A stretch of 64,000 bases of DNA from contig CAJNCV010000010.1 of NCBI GenBank assembly GCA_905221385.1, positions 1 through 64,000 of the forward strand. The letters run 5' to 3'. Source of the stretch: a bacterium (lineage in GTDB: Bacteria > Bacillota > Bacilli > Lactobacillales > Streptococcaceae). Of the stretch, positions 48,893-57,953 are shown piece after piece. Under the pieces are notes generated by a model that was given only the letters and a program-made list of their open reading frames with translations, had not been told where the DNA came from and ran no database searches. Positions within the stretch are counted from its first letter, which is position 1. The number at the start of each line of letters is the position of its first letter. The position numbers and the translations under genes are program-made.

Positions 48893-49927
48893 TCAACTCA
48901 CCTCATAATGATTACTACTCAAATATCGGTAGAAATCTGTGAGTTTCATAGTTAAGACTCGATTGACCACATTGACCTGGTTGATTAGTTGCTGGTAGTC
49001 GAGATTGACTGGACCTATAATCGCTAGAATTCCAAAACCACGATAAGGGATGAGGAATTTACTACTAATCACCGCTAGATCAGCTAGGCAGGATTCTTGA
49101 CTATCCGCAACACGAACATTTTGCATCTGATCTTCATGCAGACCTTCACGAATCTCCAGAGCCACCTTTTGCGGTTGGTCAAAGAACTGATAGGCTGCTA
49201 GATTGGCAAAATTCAAAAGATTGACCTTGCCCGCCACCACAATATTTTCATTGAACATTTCCTTAAAAATGTGTTCAAAGAGATCCATAACATTGTCCGT
49301 TGTTGTAAAGTAACGCTGGATAATCTGCGGAATCTCCGTCCGAATCTTGTAGTGAATATCCAGAACGGTGTGACCGAGGAAACGTTCCTGAATGATGGTC
49401 TTCAGTTTCAGCAAATCCTCTTGCAAGAAATTCCTTGGAATCAGAAACTGACTGGTAACCGTTCGAGACTCGTCTAGGGTGAAAACTGCAAGAGCAGTAT
49501 GTTGTCCTAGAACGACAATATCGAAAGCTGTCAGGCGCTGTCTACTTGGCTCAACATCCAGAGCCACTACCGTACAGCCACTTAGGTCTGTTAGTAAATT
49601 AGCAGCCTCTTGCAGAATATCCTCCAATTTGAAGAACTCCTGATCAAAGGCTTTAACAATCTCATAAACCTCATTTTCAGCCAGTCGGTCAAAATCCAGT
49701 GAGTGTTTCACATAGTACTGAAAACCAGCAACACTTGGCATCCGACCACTTGAGGTATGAGCCTTTTCAAGCAAACCTTGCTTTTCTAGAGCCGCCATAT
49801 CATTACGAATGGTTGCACTACTAGAGTTGATAGACTCTTGTAAGGCTTTGGATCCGACAGGTTCGTGCGTTTTGGTAAAGATGTCAATAATCAGATTTAA
49901 AATATCCTGCTGACGCTCTGTAACCAT
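48893..49927 (-). CDS. hrcA: Heat-shock repressor HrcA
   Basis: Binds CIRCE operators at groESL and its own operon; its folding depends on GroEL, giving feedback. 344 residues with an N-terminal winged helix ([40 protein letters not shown]) and a C-terminal domain. Start ATG at 49927 (MVTERQ), 7 nt after GAGGAG. First gene of hrcA-grpE-dnaK-dnaJ. Confidence 0.96.
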   Translation of the reverse strand: MVTERQQDILNLIIDIFTKTHEPVGSKALQESINSSSATIRNDMAALEKQGLLEKAHTSSGRMPSVAGFQYYVKHSLDFDRLAENEVYEIVKAFDQEFFKLEDILQEAANLLTDLSGCTVVALDVEPSRQRLTAFDIVVLGQHTALAVFTLDESRTVTSQFLIPRNFLQEDLLKLKTIIQERFLGHTVLDIHYKIRTEIPQIIQRYFTTTDNVMDLFEHIFKEMFNENIVVAGKVNLLNFANLAAYQFFDQPQKVALEIREGLHEDQMQNVRVADSQESCLADLAVISSKFLIPYRGFGILAIIGPVNLDYQQLINQVNVVNRVLTMKLTDFYRYLSSNHYEVS

Positions 49928-49953
49928 CTCATCACTCCTCTCTGTCTGATCGA

Positions 49954-49980
49954 TTAGCACTCTATACACCCAAGTGCTAA
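49954..49980 (-). promoter_or_regulatory. CIRCE 1 of the hrcA operon (one mismatch)
   Basis: TTAGCACTC-N9-AAGTGCTAA on the plus strand, one base off consensus; between the -10 box and hrcA. Confidence 0.95.
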
Positions 49981-49991
49981 CTTATGATTCT

Positions 49992-50019
49992 ATTATACAC
50001 CCTTAAAAGAGAATGTCAA
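49992..50019 (-). promoter_or_regulatory. hrcA operon promoter
   Basis: TTGACA (50014-50019), 16-bp spacer, TATAAT (49992-49997) on the minus strand. Both hexamers are perfect; it lies between the two CIRCE sites. Confidence 0.88.
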
Positions 50020-50036
50020 GACAAAAACTCAAAAAA

Positions 50037-50063
50037 TTAGCACTCTTTTATCAAGAGTGCTAA
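50037..50063 (-). promoter_or_regulatory. CIRCE 2 of the hrcA operon (perfect)
   Basis: TTAGCACTC-N9-GAGTGCTAA, an exact consensus match, 17 bp upstream of the -35 box and 24 bp after the stop of the DUF2812 gene. Confidence 0.95.
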
Positions 50064-50087
50064 AAATCAGTCTAAAGACCTAGAAAC

Positions 50088-50600
50088 TTACCTTCCATCT
50101 ACTCGATATTTCCTTCTAAGTCTGAAAAAACCATAGAATAGATAAGAAATTATAAAGACATATAGAACAAAAATGACGAAGAAAGATTGCGACAGTTCTT
50201 CTCGAAACAAACTCATACAAACAACAAGACCACCCGAGAAAGCAGCTGTACATGAACGAAGTCTATACCGCATAACTTCCCACCTGAGAGTCTCACTCAT
50301 ATAGACTTGATCCTCTGGAAGTAAATCAGAAGATGATTTACGAAGAATTGAACAAGAACCTGTTTCTATCAGTTCCCAACCTCTATTTCTAAAATCTTGC
50401 AGTTCATGCTTATACTTTTTAAGAAATCTAGAATCATAGATACGGTAGATGATATCTTCCGGTTGACATTGGTCAAAATAGAAAAAACCAAAACGACTCG
50501 TTCTATACCTCCAACCTTTTAAATGCATCTCATGTAAATATTCTTCTTCCTTATCCAAATCAAGAATGGTGAAAATTCGAAATTGTGCTTTACTTTTCAT
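50088..50600 (-). CDS. DUF2812 membrane protein (second copy)
   Basis: 170 residues: a DUF2812 domain (FTILDLDKEEEYLHEMHLKG; GFFYFDQCQPEDIIYRIY) and two C-terminal membrane helices (CTAAFSGGLVVCMSLF; FFVIFVLYVFIISYLFYGFF). It is a paralogue of the next gene upstream (34 nt gap). DUF2812 genes commonly follow a PadR regulator, as here. Function unknown. Confidence 0.85.
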   Translation of the reverse strand: MKSKAQFRIFTILDLDKEEEYLHEMHLKGWRYRTSRFGFFYFDQCQPEDIIYRIYDSRFLKKYKHELQDFRNRGWELIETGSCSILRKSSSDLLPEDQVYMSETLRWEVMRYRLRSCTAAFSGGLVVCMSLFREELSQSFFVIFVLYVFIISYLFYGFFRLRRKYRVDGR

Positions 50601-50634
50601 AATCCTTCCTCCAAATTAGAAAACATACATTGTT

Positions 50635-51213
50635 TTATTTATCAGATAATACTTTCCATTTTTGAAACAATCTCCAAAGAATATAAGAAATCTGAATCGC
50701 AAATACTATCAATAAAACACCATCTATTATGAAAATCAAAAACAATTCCCAACTAAAAGAACTAACTCCACTGACAAACTTTGAGAAAACCGGTAGTAGA
50801 GCTGAAAAGAGAAGCAAGATAGGAAGCATCCGCATTGTTAAAATACGTTTGACCATAGCTAACCTCCCGGCCGCATCGTTATAAATTTCAAATTCCGCAT
50901 CCGATTCAATTTCAGAATGCGCTTTTCTAAAATAGGAAAATTTGTTAAAGTCTGTAATATGCTCCCAGCCACAGTCTTTAAATAGTTGTAAATAGGAGGC
51001 TCTCTCTGATTTTTTCATGGGATAAAAGTCCAACTGATAAGACACCTGCTCAGGCTGACACTCTTCAAAAGTATACTTAACTGCAACTACTAAGTTAGAG
51101 TAGGTCACTTCCTTAAGTTTCCAGCCCTCAGCATGTATTTTTCTAAGATATAAAGCCTCTCTATCATAATCCGCAATGGTAGCAATTCTATAAACAACCT
51201 TCTTTTCCATCAT
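50635..51213 (-). CDS. DUF2812 membrane protein (first copy)
   Basis: 192 residues: DUF2812 (YRIATIADYDREALYLRKIH; ECQPEQVSYQLDFYPMKKSE) and two C-terminal membrane helices (MLPILLLFSALLPVFSKFV; LFLIFIIDGVLLIVFAIQI). Overlaps padR by 4 nt. Probably a membrane stress-response unit under PadR control, by analogy with other PadR-DUF2812 operons. Confidence 0.85.
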   Translation of the reverse strand: MMEKKVVYRIATIADYDREALYLRKIHAEGWKLKEVTYSNLVVAVKYTFEECQPEQVSYQLDFYPMKKSERASYLQLFKDCGWEHITDFNKFSYFRKAHSEIESDAEFEIYNDAAGRLAMVKRILTMRMLPILLLFSALLPVFSKFVSGVSSFSWELFLIFIIDGVLLIVFAIQISYILWRLFQKWKVLSDK

Positions 51214-51530
51214 CCTTCCTCCCGGCTGTTTCTATAGAGCCGTTCAATACGTTTCAATTCAATCTCTAAAACTTTTCGTCCCAAATCTGTTATCTGGTAG
51301 ATTTTCCGTTTTTCCTCTTCCCGGACAAAGGAAATCAAGCCATCCTTTTCCATCTTTGACAAGGTTCCATACATAGTTCCAGGACTAATCAAGACTTGCG
51401 AATCTGTCACCTCCTTGACCTTTTGGGTAATACTATAACCATGACGTTCCTTTTGTAGACAGAACAAGATATAAAAACCCGTTTCCGTCATCGGAAGATA
51501 AACTCGACGAATCTTATCCGTTAATTCCAT
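51210..51530 (-). CDS. PadR family transcriptional regulator
   Basis: 106 residues: winged helix (TGFYILFCLQKERHGYSITQ; ISPGTMYGTLSKMEKDGLIS) and a short C-terminal dimer helix (LEIELKRIERLYRN), so PadR subfamily 2. It is followed by two DUF2812 genes, likely its targets. A palindrome 50 bp upstream is a candidate operator. Confidence 0.9.
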   Translation of the reverse strand: MELTDKIRRVYLPMTETGFYILFCLQKERHGYSITQKVKEVTDSQVLISPGTMYGTLSKMEKDGLISFVREEEKRKIYQITDLGRKVLEIELKRIERLYRNSREEG

Positions 51531-51580
51531 TTATAACTACCTCCTATTTAGTTCGATACATCGCACTTCGTTATAAACAA

Positions 51581-51599
51581 TATATCACACCCCGATATA
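51581..51599. promoter_or_regulatory. Candidate PadR operator
   Basis: TATATC-N7-GATATA palindrome upstream of the padR gene; size and AT-rich arms fit a PadR-type autorepression site. Which bases bind is not known. Confidence 0.45.
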
Positions 51600-51607
51600 A
51601 AAAGCAA

Positions 51608-51633
51608 TAAAAAAGACCGCCCTCAGGCAATCT
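51608..51633 (-). terminator. Terminator of glnRA
   Basis: On the minus strand AGATTGCC-TGAG-GGCGGTCT (G-T pairs included) then TTTTTTATT. Confidence 0.75.
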
Positions 51634-51643
51634 TTCTTCTATA

Positions 51644-52990
51644 TTAGTAAAGATCTAAATAATTATCAACTTCCCATTGTGACACAAAGGTTGCATAACT
51701 AGCCCACTCGATACGCTTAGCTTCAAGGAAACTAGTGTAGATGTGATCTCCGAGGGCAGCCTTAACTACTTCGTCCTCAGTCAAAGCTTTCAAAGCGTTG
51801 TGAAGCGTTGATGGAAGGTCTGTGATTCCAGCTTCCTTACGCTCTTCAGCTGTCATGATGTAAATGTTTTCTTCGATAGGAGCTGGCGCTTCGATTTTAT
51901 TTTCAATACCGTGCAAACCAACTTCCAAAAGAACTGCCATAGCGATGTATGGGTTTGCCATCGGGTCTACTGAGCGCAACTCAAGACGAGTTCCCATACC
52001 ACGTGAAGCTGGTACGCGCACAAGTGGTGAACGGTTGCGACCAGCCCAAGCAATGTAAACAGGCGCTTCATAACCTGGAACCAAACGTTTGTATGAGTTA
52101 ACTGTTGGGTTCATGATGGCAGTATAGTTGTATGCATGCTTGATCAAACCACCAAGGAAATGGTAGGCCGTTTCAGACAACTGCATTCCTTTTGGATCGT
52201 TTGGATCAAAGAAGGCGTTATTTCCATTCTCATCAAACAAGGACATATTACAGTGCATACCTGACCCAGCAATACCAAATTTTGGTTTTGCCATAAAGGT
52301 TGCGTAAAGGCCGTGTTTACGAGCAATAGTTTTAACAACGAGCTTAAAGATTTGAATTTTATCACAGGCACGAAGGACTTCATCATACTTGAAGTCAATT
52401 TCATGTTGTCCAACCGCAACCTCGTGGTGACTTGCTTCTACTTCAAATCCCATTTTGGTCAAGACATTCACGATTTCACGACGCGTATTGTCTGCAAGGT
52501 CAGTAGGCGCCAAATCAAAGTAACCACCCTTGTCATTTACCTCAAGAGTTGGATCGCCATTTTCATCGAGTTTAAAGAGGAAGAATTCTGGTTCTGGCCC
52601 AAGGTTGAAAGATTTGAATCCTACTTCTTCCATATGACGAAGAGCACGTTTGAGGTTGCCACGAGGGTCACCTGCAAATGGTTCACCCTCTGTTGTATAG
52701 ACATCACAGATCAAACCTGCAACACTTCCATTTTCATCTCCCCAAGGGAAGACTGTCCATGTATCCAAGTCTGGGTACAAGTACATATCTGACTCATTGA
52801 TACGTACAAAACCTTCAATAGAAGATCCATCAAACATGGCTTTGTTTGACAAGACCTTGTCTAACTGTTCATCTGTAGCAGGAATTTCGACGTTTTTCAT
52901 CGTCCCCAAGATATCTGAAAACATGAGACGAATAAAGGTAACATTTTTTTCCTTGACTTCACGACGAATATCTGCAGCTGTGATTGGCAT
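51644..52990 (-). CDS. glnA: Glutamine synthetase
   Basis: Makes glutamine from glutamate, ammonia and ATP. 448 residues, GSI-alpha type. [20 protein letters not shown] (latch and metal ligands), [27 protein letters not shown], and the C-terminal loop region that feedback-binds glutamine are present. No adenylylation Tyr motif of the beta type. Follows glnR by 36 nt. Confidence 0.97.
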   Translation of the reverse strand: MPITAADIRREVKEKNVTFIRLMFSDILGTMKNVEIPATDEQLDKVLSNKAMFDGSSIEGFVRINESDMYLYPDLDTWTVFPWGDENGSVAGLICDVYTTEGEPFAGDPRGNLKRALRHMEEVGFKSFNLGPEPEFFLFKLDENGDPTLEVNDKGGYFDLAPTDLADNTRREIVNVLTKMGFEVEASHHEVAVGQHEIDFKYDEVLRACDKIQIFKLVVKTIARKHGLYATFMAKPKFGIAGSGMHCNMSLFDENGNNAFFDPNDPKGMQLSETAYHFLGGLIKHAYNYTAIMNPTVNSYKRLVPGYEAPVYIAWAGRNRSPLVRVPASRGMGTRLELRSVDPMANPYIAMAVLLEVGLHGIENKIEAPAPIEENIYIMTAEERKEAGITDLPSTLHNALKALTEDEVVKAALGDHIYTSFLEAKRIEWASYATFVSQWEVDNYLDLY

Positions 52991-53026
52991 GGTTTTTCTC
53001 CTTAATATCTGACTACTTGCGGTTGC

Positions 53027-53383
53027 CTAACCGCGACCAAAAGGTGACTGCGCTGAAGCAAAGCGTCCCTGTTGGAGGAGCTCATTATGAAGCGCACGAC
53101 GCACTTCCGTTGGGCTCACTGCTTTCTTGGATTTCGCCTCACGTTCAGCATATTTCTTCTTAATGGCAGCGATATTGAAACCTTCAGAGATATAATCTTT
53201 GATTTCAAGCAGACGATCCATGTCATTCAACGAATACATGCGACGGTTCCCTTCGTTTCGATCAGGCTTTATCAACTCTTGATCTTCATAATAACGAATC
53301 TGACGCGCCGATAGATCGGTCAACTTCATCACACTGCCGATAGGAAAAACAGCCATATTTCGGCGAAATTCTCTTTCCTTCAT
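53027..53383 (-). CDS. glnR: Nitrogen regulator GlnR
   Basis: MerR-family repressor activated by feedback-inhibited glutamine synthetase. 118 residues: the helix-turn-helix MKLTDLSARQIRYYEDQELI, the wing NRRMYSLNDMDRLLEIKDYI, and a C-terminal tail that senses GlnA (LLQQGRFASAQSPFGRG). A GlnR box lies 60 nt upstream. Confidence 0.95.
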   Translation of the reverse strand: MKEREFRRNMAVFPIGSVMKLTDLSARQIRYYEDQELIKPDRNEGNRRMYSLNDMDRLLEIKDYISEGFNIAAIKKKYAEREAKSKKAVSPTEVRRALHNELLQQGRFASAQSPFGRG

Positions 53384-53406
53384 TCACAATTTCCTTCTTT
53401 CTGTCT

Positions 53407-53435
53407 ATTATAGTCTAAAAAAATACATACGTCAA
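53407..53435 (-). promoter_or_regulatory. glnRA promoter
   Basis: TTGACG (53430-53435), 17-bp spacer, TATAAT (53407-53412) on the minus strand. Confidence 0.85.
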
Positions 53436-53442
53436 TTGATAA

Positions 53443-53459
53443 TGTCATAAAATATAACA
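53443..53459 (-). promoter_or_regulatory. GlnR operator
   Basis: TGTTA-N7-TGACA on the minus strand matches TGTNA-N7-TNACA. It lies 7 bp upstream of the -35 box and abuts the stop codon of the next gene upstream. Confidence 0.9.
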
Positions 53460-53987
53460 TTATTTTCTTTTTTTCTCCCAAAAGAGTTTCAGTTGCTCAA
53501 TATCATAATTTACAAGGATTGCGACAAAAACTCCCATAAATGTTTCAAATACACGAGCAAACACGTACAAAAATGTTTCTCCGCTCGGTATTGATAGGGT
53601 AATGATCAACATAGCTGCTACACCACCAATAACTCCCGCCTTGTTGTTCATAGCAACATTTGTCATAATGGTTAACATGGTGCAAATCGGAACAACTAGT
53701 AAGGTTACCCAAAATGCTTCATGAAATAAAGTGTTTAAGAGGAAAAAGACAAGGGCGTAAAAACCTCCGATGCTATTTCCTAAGATACGTGAAGTTCCAA
53801 AATGGACACTCTTATCAAAACTTTCTCTCAAACTAAAGACTGCTGTCAAAGCCCCGATTTGCAGTCCCTTCCAACCAAAAAATCCAAAAATCAAGAGAAC
53901 TAAAAAAACAGCAATTCCGGTTTTAAAGGTTCGTAGACCAAGCTTGAACTGTGACTTATCAAATTTATATTTTTTAAAATAACCCAT
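53460..53987 (-). CDS. Aromatic acid exporter family (FUSC/ArAE-like) membrane protein
   Basis: 175 residues with about five membrane helices (TGIAVFLVLLIFGFFGW; LQIGALTAVFSLRESFDKSV; RILGNSIGGFYALVFFLLNT; VTLLVVPICTMLTIMTNVAM; VIGGVAAMLIITLSI). The RESFDKSVHFGTSRILGNSI segment is typical. It is a short form without the usual cytosolic domain; the substrate is unknown. Confidence 0.8.
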   Translation of the reverse strand: MGYFKKYKFDKSQFKLGLRTFKTGIAVFLVLLIFGFFGWKGLQIGALTAVFSLRESFDKSVHFGTSRILGNSIGGFYALVFFLLNTLFHEAFWVTLLVVPICTMLTIMTNVAMNNKAGVIGGVAAMLIITLSIPSGETFLYVFARVFETFMGVFVAILVNYDIEQLKLFWEKKRK

Positions 53988-54076
53988 AATCTCAACTTTC
54001 TATTTCCATTTTATCATAAATTAGTTGATTTTATGAGCCAAAATCAATCGGAAACGTTTTTAATTCAAGCTACAAG

Positions 54077-54103
54077 AAAAAGAGGAAACAAAGTTCCTCT
54101 TTT
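54077..54103 (-). terminator. Terminator of pgk
   Basis: AAAAGAGGAA / TTCCTCTTTT stem, T-run on the minus strand, about 22 nt after the pgk stop. Confidence 0.8.
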
Positions 54104-54124
54104 CATCATTTCATTTACGAAAGC

Positions 54125-55324
54125 TTATTTTTCTGTAAGTGCAGCCAATCCTGGCAGTACTTTACCTTCAAGGAGTTCCATTGATGCTCCACCACCAGTA
54201 GAGATCCATGAGAACTTGTCTGCACGACCAAGGTTGATTGCTGCGGCAGCTGAGTCACCACCACCGATGATTGATTTCACGCCTGGTTGTTTCACGATAG
54301 CGTCCATCACACCGATTGTACCAGCTTGGAAGTCAGGGTTTTCAAATACACCCATTGGTCCGTTCCATACAACTGTTTTGGCACCAGTCAAGGCTTCGTC
54401 GAATTTAGCGATAGATTTAGGACCGATATCCAAACCAAGGAAACCTGGGTCTACTGCTTCACCTTCAGTGTCTTTTACTTCAGTGTAGTCAGCAAATGCG
54501 TTTGCTTCTTTTGAGTCAACTGGCAAGATCAATTTGCCGTTTGCTTTTTCAAGAAGAGCTTTGGCAACATCCAATTTGTCTTCTTCTACAAGTGAGTTAC
54601 CGATTTCGATACCTTGAGCTTTGTAGAATGTGTAAGTCATCCCACCACCGATAAGGACTTTATCAGCTTTTTCAAGCAAGTTTTCGATAACACCGATCTT
54701 GTCTGAAACTTTTGAACCACCAAGGATGGCTACGAATGGACGTTCTGGAGCTTCAACAGCTTCTTGGATGTAGGCAATTTCGTTTTCAAGAAGGAATCCA
54801 GCAACTGCTTTTTCAACGTTTGCTGAGATACCAACGTTAGATGCGTGTGCACGGTGAGCTGTACCGAATGCATCGTTTACGAAGATACCATCTCCAAGTG
54901 ATGCCCAGTATTTCCCAAGTTCAGGATCGTTTTTAGATTCTTTCTTGCCGTCAACATCTTCGTAACGAGTGTTTTCAACCAAGAGAACTTGTCCATCTTC
55001 AAGAGCGTTAACAGCGGCTTCCAATTCAGCACCACGTGTAACACCTGGGATAAATTTAACTTCTTGTCCCAATTTAGCAGCCAAGTCAGCAGCTACAGGA
55101 GCAAGTGATTTACCTTCTTTATCTGCTTCTTCTTTTACACGTCCAAGGTGAGAGAAGAGGATTGCACGTCCACCTTGTTCAAGGATGTACTTGATAGTTG
55201 GAAGAGCTGCAGTGATACGGTTGTCATTGGTAATCACGCCATCTTTAACAGGTACGTTGAAGTCAACACGAACGAGAACTTTTTTCCCTTTCAAGTCAAC
55301 GTCTTTAACAGTCAATTTTGCCAT
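54125..55324 (-). CDS. pgk: Phosphoglycerate kinase
   Basis: Glycolytic ATP-forming kinase. 399 residues, standard. [20 protein letters not shown] near the start, [37 protein letters not shown], and the C-terminal loop [11 protein letters not shown] with [14 protein letters not shown]. Own promoter (TATAAT at 55358-55363, preceded by TGA). Confidence 0.97.
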   Translation of the reverse strand: MAKLTVKDVDLKGKKVLVRVDFNVPVKDGVITNDNRITAALPTIKYILEQGGRAILFSHLGRVKEEADKEGKSLAPVAADLAAKLGQEVKFIPGVTRGAELEAAVNALEDGQVLLVENTRYEDVDGKKESKNDPELGKYWASLGDGIFVNDAFGTAHRAHASNVGISANVEKAVAGFLLENEIAYIQEAVEAPERPFVAILGGSKVSDKIGVIENLLEKADKVLIGGGMTYTFYKAQGIEIGNSLVEEDKLDVAKALLEKANGKLILPVDSKEANAFADYTEVKDTEGEAVDPGFLGLDIGPKSIAKFDEALTGAKTVVWNGPMGVFENPDFQAGTIGVMDAIVKQPGVKSIIGGGDSAAAAINLGRADKFSWISTGGGASMELLEGKVLPGLAALTEK

Positions 55325-55357
55325 TAGATATGACTCCTTCTTTTTTTATACGTGTTA

Positions 55358-55363
55358 ATTATA
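55358..55363 (-). promoter_or_regulatory. pgk promoter, extended -10
   Basis: TGATATAAT on the minus strand, 34 nt before the ATG. No terminator was seen between the paralogue array and this promoter, so read-through from the array into pgk is possible. Confidence 0.6.
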
Positions 55364-55436
55364 TCACAAAATCAGTAAAAGAGATAGCAAAAGCCTGCAC
55401 TTTTCTTGTTCTCTATTCCATCTGGAAAAATTGACA

Positions 55437-55475
55437 TTAACTTTGCTTATCAGATGAAACCTTTACCATTTTCAT
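55437..55475 (-). pseudogene. 12-codon stub of a seventh array copy
   Basis: Reads MKMVKVSSDKQS then TAA. The first 15 bases equal the start of each array gene, and the TAAAG before the ATG is the same junction as between the other copies. The rest is unrelated, so this is what remains of a copy after deletion. Confidence 0.75.
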
Positions 55476-55477
55476 CT

Positions 55478-55984
55478 TTAGTTAAACCTATCCTGATACA
55501 GTAGATTAAACAGCCACTGAAGATTGATGAAGGGCTTGGATTGTACATCAAGTACGGGTTGAACGGTCTCTCTAATACCTTGTTTTATATTTTTTTCGTC
55601 AATTGTAGTTAGATCAATCTTTTTATAATTTTTGTCAATAGCCCACTCAAGAGAAAAGTTTCTATTAAACTTATAGGTTACATCATTTTGATCACTATAG
55701 CCATAACCACCAACAAGTTCATCAAAATTTGTTGGTTTACCAGTTATATTGGTAGAATTTTCAATAAAATTTCTACCATCATCATCATAGCGGATTCCTT
55801 CTATTTCTGGTGTATAAACCCACCACATATTTTCAATCAGCATGACTAAATCGGGCTCTGTCCCCTCCTTATGGGGCATCTGTTGGGCATAGTAGACCGA
55901 ATGGTATTTTAAATTAGCATATGCATAGAAACTGATGAGCAAGATTGTAACAATTCCTACTAGAAGCGCTTTTACCATTTTCAT
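55478..55984 (-). CDS. Array protein 6, centre type A
   Basis: 168 residues, no family recognised. Signal-anchor helix at residues 5-25 (VKALLVGIVTILLISFYAYA); the shared ectodomain start (YYAQQMPHKEGTEPDLVMLI, then ENMWWVYTPEIEGIRYDDDG); type A centre (GKPTNFDELVGGYGYSDQND; LEWAIDKNYKKIDLTTIDEK); shared tail NLQWLFNLLYQDRFN. No Cys lipobox, no LPXTG. Its closest relative is copy 1 at the other end of the array. Confidence 0.8.
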   Translation of the reverse strand: MKMVKALLVGIVTILLISFYAYANLKYHSVYYAQQMPHKEGTEPDLVMLIENMWWVYTPEIEGIRYDDDGRNFIENSTNITGKPTNFDELVGGYGYSDQNDVTYKFNRNFSLEWAIDKNYKKIDLTTIDEKNIKQGIRETVQPVLDVQSKPFINLQWLFNLLYQDRFN

Positions 55985-55986
55985 CT

Positions 55987-56475
55987 TTAGTTAAACCTGT
56001 CCTGATACAGTAAATTAAACAGCCACTGAAGGTTGACGAAGGGTTTGCTCTGAGCATCAATAACTGGGGCAAACACTTCCCTAATCTCCTGTTTTATTTC
56101 ATCCTCATGAATTTCTCTTTTTTGCTGTTCCCCTGTGAAGTCACTTACATGGTGAAATCTGAAGGTGCTATCAAAACTTATAGTTATATGATATTTAAGA
56201 TATACAAAATTCCCCATAGCATCTGATAAAACTGTTTCACTTTTAGTATTTTCGATAGCATTCCCTCCATCATTATCATAGCGGATTCCTTCTATTTCTG
56301 GTGTATAAACCCACCACATATTTTCAAGTAACATGACTAAATCGGGCTCTGTCCCCTCCTTATGGGGCATCTGTTGGGCATAGTAGACCGAATTGTGTTT
56401 TAAATTAGTATATGCATAGAAACTGATGAGCAAGATTGTTACAATTCCTACTAGAAGCGCTTTTACCATTTTCAT
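55987..56475 (-). CDS. Array protein 5, centre type C
   Basis: 162 residues. Same anchor and ectodomain start as copy 6 but with LLENMWW; type C centre (VLSDAMGNFVYLKYHITISF; FRFHHVSDFTGEQQKREIHE) and the type C tail REVFAPVIDAQSKPFVNLQW. Two nt separate it from copy 6, so translation is coupled by stop-start (TAA-AG-ATG). Confidence 0.8.
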   Translation of the reverse strand: MKMVKALLVGIVTILLISFYAYTNLKHNSVYYAQQMPHKEGTEPDLVMLLENMWWVYTPEIEGIRYDNDGGNAIENTKSETVLSDAMGNFVYLKYHITISFDSTFRFHHVSDFTGEQQKREIHEDEIKQEIREVFAPVIDAQSKPFVNLQWLFNLLYQDRFN

Positions 56476-56477
56476 CT

Positions 56478-56966
56478 TTAGTTAAACCTATCCTGATACA
56501 GTAGATTAAACAGCCACTGAAGGTTGACGAAGGGTTTGCTCTGAGCATCAATAACTGGGGCAAACACTTCCCTAATCTCCTGTTTTATTTCAGCTTCATG
56601 AATTTCTTTTTTGGGTTGCTCTCCTGATAAGTCAGTCACATGGAAAAATCTAAAGGTACTATCAAAAGCTACAGTTACACGATTTTTATGATACAAAAAA
56701 TTTCCCATAGAGTTGGACAGAACTGTTTCCGTTTTGGTATTTTCAATAGCATTATTCCCATCATCATCATAGCGGATTCCTTCTATTTCTGGTGTGTAAA
56801 CCCACCACATATTTTCAAGTAACATGACTAAATCGGGCTCTGTCCCCTCCTTATGGGGCATCTGTTGGGCATAGTAGACCGAATTGTGTTTTAAATTAGC
56901 ATATGCATAGAAACTGATGAGCAAGACTGTAACAATTCCTACTAGAAGCGCTTTTACCATTTTCAT
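56478..56966 (-). CDS. Array protein 4, centre type C
   Basis: 162 residues, type C. It differs from copies 3 and 5 mainly in the centre (VLSNSMGNFLYHKNRVTVAF; FRFFHVTDLSGEQPKKEIHE). The DNA ends are almost identical to those of its neighbours, as expected for recent duplication or gene conversion. Confidence 0.8.
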   Translation of the reverse strand: MKMVKALLVGIVTVLLISFYAYANLKHNSVYYAQQMPHKEGTEPDLVMLLENMWWVYTPEIEGIRYDDDGNNAIENTKTETVLSNSMGNFLYHKNRVTVAFDSTFRFFHVTDLSGEQPKKEIHEAEIKQEIREVFAPVIDAQSKPFVNLQWLFNLLYQDRFN

Positions 56967-56968
56967 CT

Positions 56969-57457
56969 TTAGTTAAACCTGTCCTGATACAGTAAATTAA
57001 ACAGCCACTGAAGGTTGACGAAGGGTTTGCTCTGAGCATCAATAACTGGGGCAAACACTTCCCTAATCTCCTGTTTTATTTCATCCTCATGAATTTCTCT
57101 TTTTGGTTGTTCTCCTGTGAAGTCACTTACATGGTGAAATCTAAAAGTACTATCAAAACCTATAGAGAGATGATATTTATGATATGAAAAATTTCCCATG
57201 GTTTCTGATAAAACAAAATTGTTTTTAGTGTCAATAATAGCATTCCCTCCATCATCATCATAGCGGATTCCTTCTATTTCTGGTGTGTAAACCCACCACA
57301 TATTTTCAAGTAACATGACTAAGTCGGGCTCTGTCCCCTCCTTATGGGGCATCTGTTGGGCATAGTAGACCGAATGGTATTTCAAATTAGTATATGCATA
57401 GAAACTTATAAGTAAGATTGTAACAATTCCTACTAGAAGCGCTTTTACCATTTTCAT
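56969..57457 (-). CDS. Array protein 3, centre type C
   Basis: 162 residues, type C (FVLSETMGNFSYHKYHLSIG; FRFHHVSDFTGEQPKREIHE). The signal-anchor variant has YAYTNLKYHSVYY. Stop-start junctions of 2 nt on both sides. Confidence 0.8.
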   Translation of the reverse strand: MKMVKALLVGIVTILLISFYAYTNLKYHSVYYAQQMPHKEGTEPDLVMLLENMWWVYTPEIEGIRYDDDGGNAIIDTKNNFVLSETMGNFSYHKYHLSIGFDSTFRFHHVSDFTGEQPKREIHEDEIKQEIREVFAPVIDAQSKPFVNLQWLFNLLYQDRFN

Positions 57458-57459
57458 CT

Positions 57460-57951
57460 TTAGTTAAACCTGTCCTGATACAGTAAATTAAACAGCCACT
57501 GAAGATTAATGAGGGGCTTAGATTGTACATCAAGTACCGGTTGAACGGTTTCTCTAATTTCATCTAAAACTAGTTGTTGATTGAATTCAATATCATTATA
57601 ATGTTCATCAAATGCACTTTGAATACGAAAAACTTCATCGAAGAGATAATGATTATCAGTACCGGAATGAAACATTAAATAATCTCCTGATGCAGAGAAT
57701 ATTGACTCCTTTCCCTCAATATTTCTAGCTATACTATTCATTCCATCATCATCATAGCGGATTCCTTCTATTTCTGGCTTATAAATCCACCACATATTTT
57801 CAAGTAACATGACTAAGTCGGGCTCTGTCCCCTCCTTATGGGGCATCTGTTGGGCATAGTAGACCGAATGGTATTTCAAATTAGTATATGCGTAGAAACT
57901 TATAAGTAAGATTGTAACAATTCCTACTAGAAGCGCTTTTACCATTTTCAT
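57460..57951 (-). CDS. Array protein 2, centre type B
   Basis: 163 residues, the only type B copy: WWIYKPEIEGIRYDDDGMNS, then a centre unlike the others (GKESIFSASGDYLMFHSGTD; LFDEVFRIQSAFDEHYNDIE), and the type A tail IRETVQPVLDVQSKPLINLQ. The switch from a type C-like start (LLENMWW) to a type A-like tail within one gene looks like a recombinant. Confidence 0.8.
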   Translation of the reverse strand: MKMVKALLVGIVTILLISFYAYTNLKYHSVYYAQQMPHKEGTEPDLVMLLENMWWIYKPEIEGIRYDDDGMNSIARNIEGKESIFSASGDYLMFHSGTDNHYLFDEVFRIQSAFDEHYNDIEFNQQLVLDEIRETVQPVLDVQSKPLINLQWLFNLLYQDRFN

Positions 57952-57953
57952 CT

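Noticed and set aside
51581-51599. Second GlnR or CIRCE-type site near padR
   Set aside because: The palindrome TATATC-N7-GATATA does not fit TGTNA-N7-TNACA or the CIRCE consensus; retained only as a PadR operator candidate.
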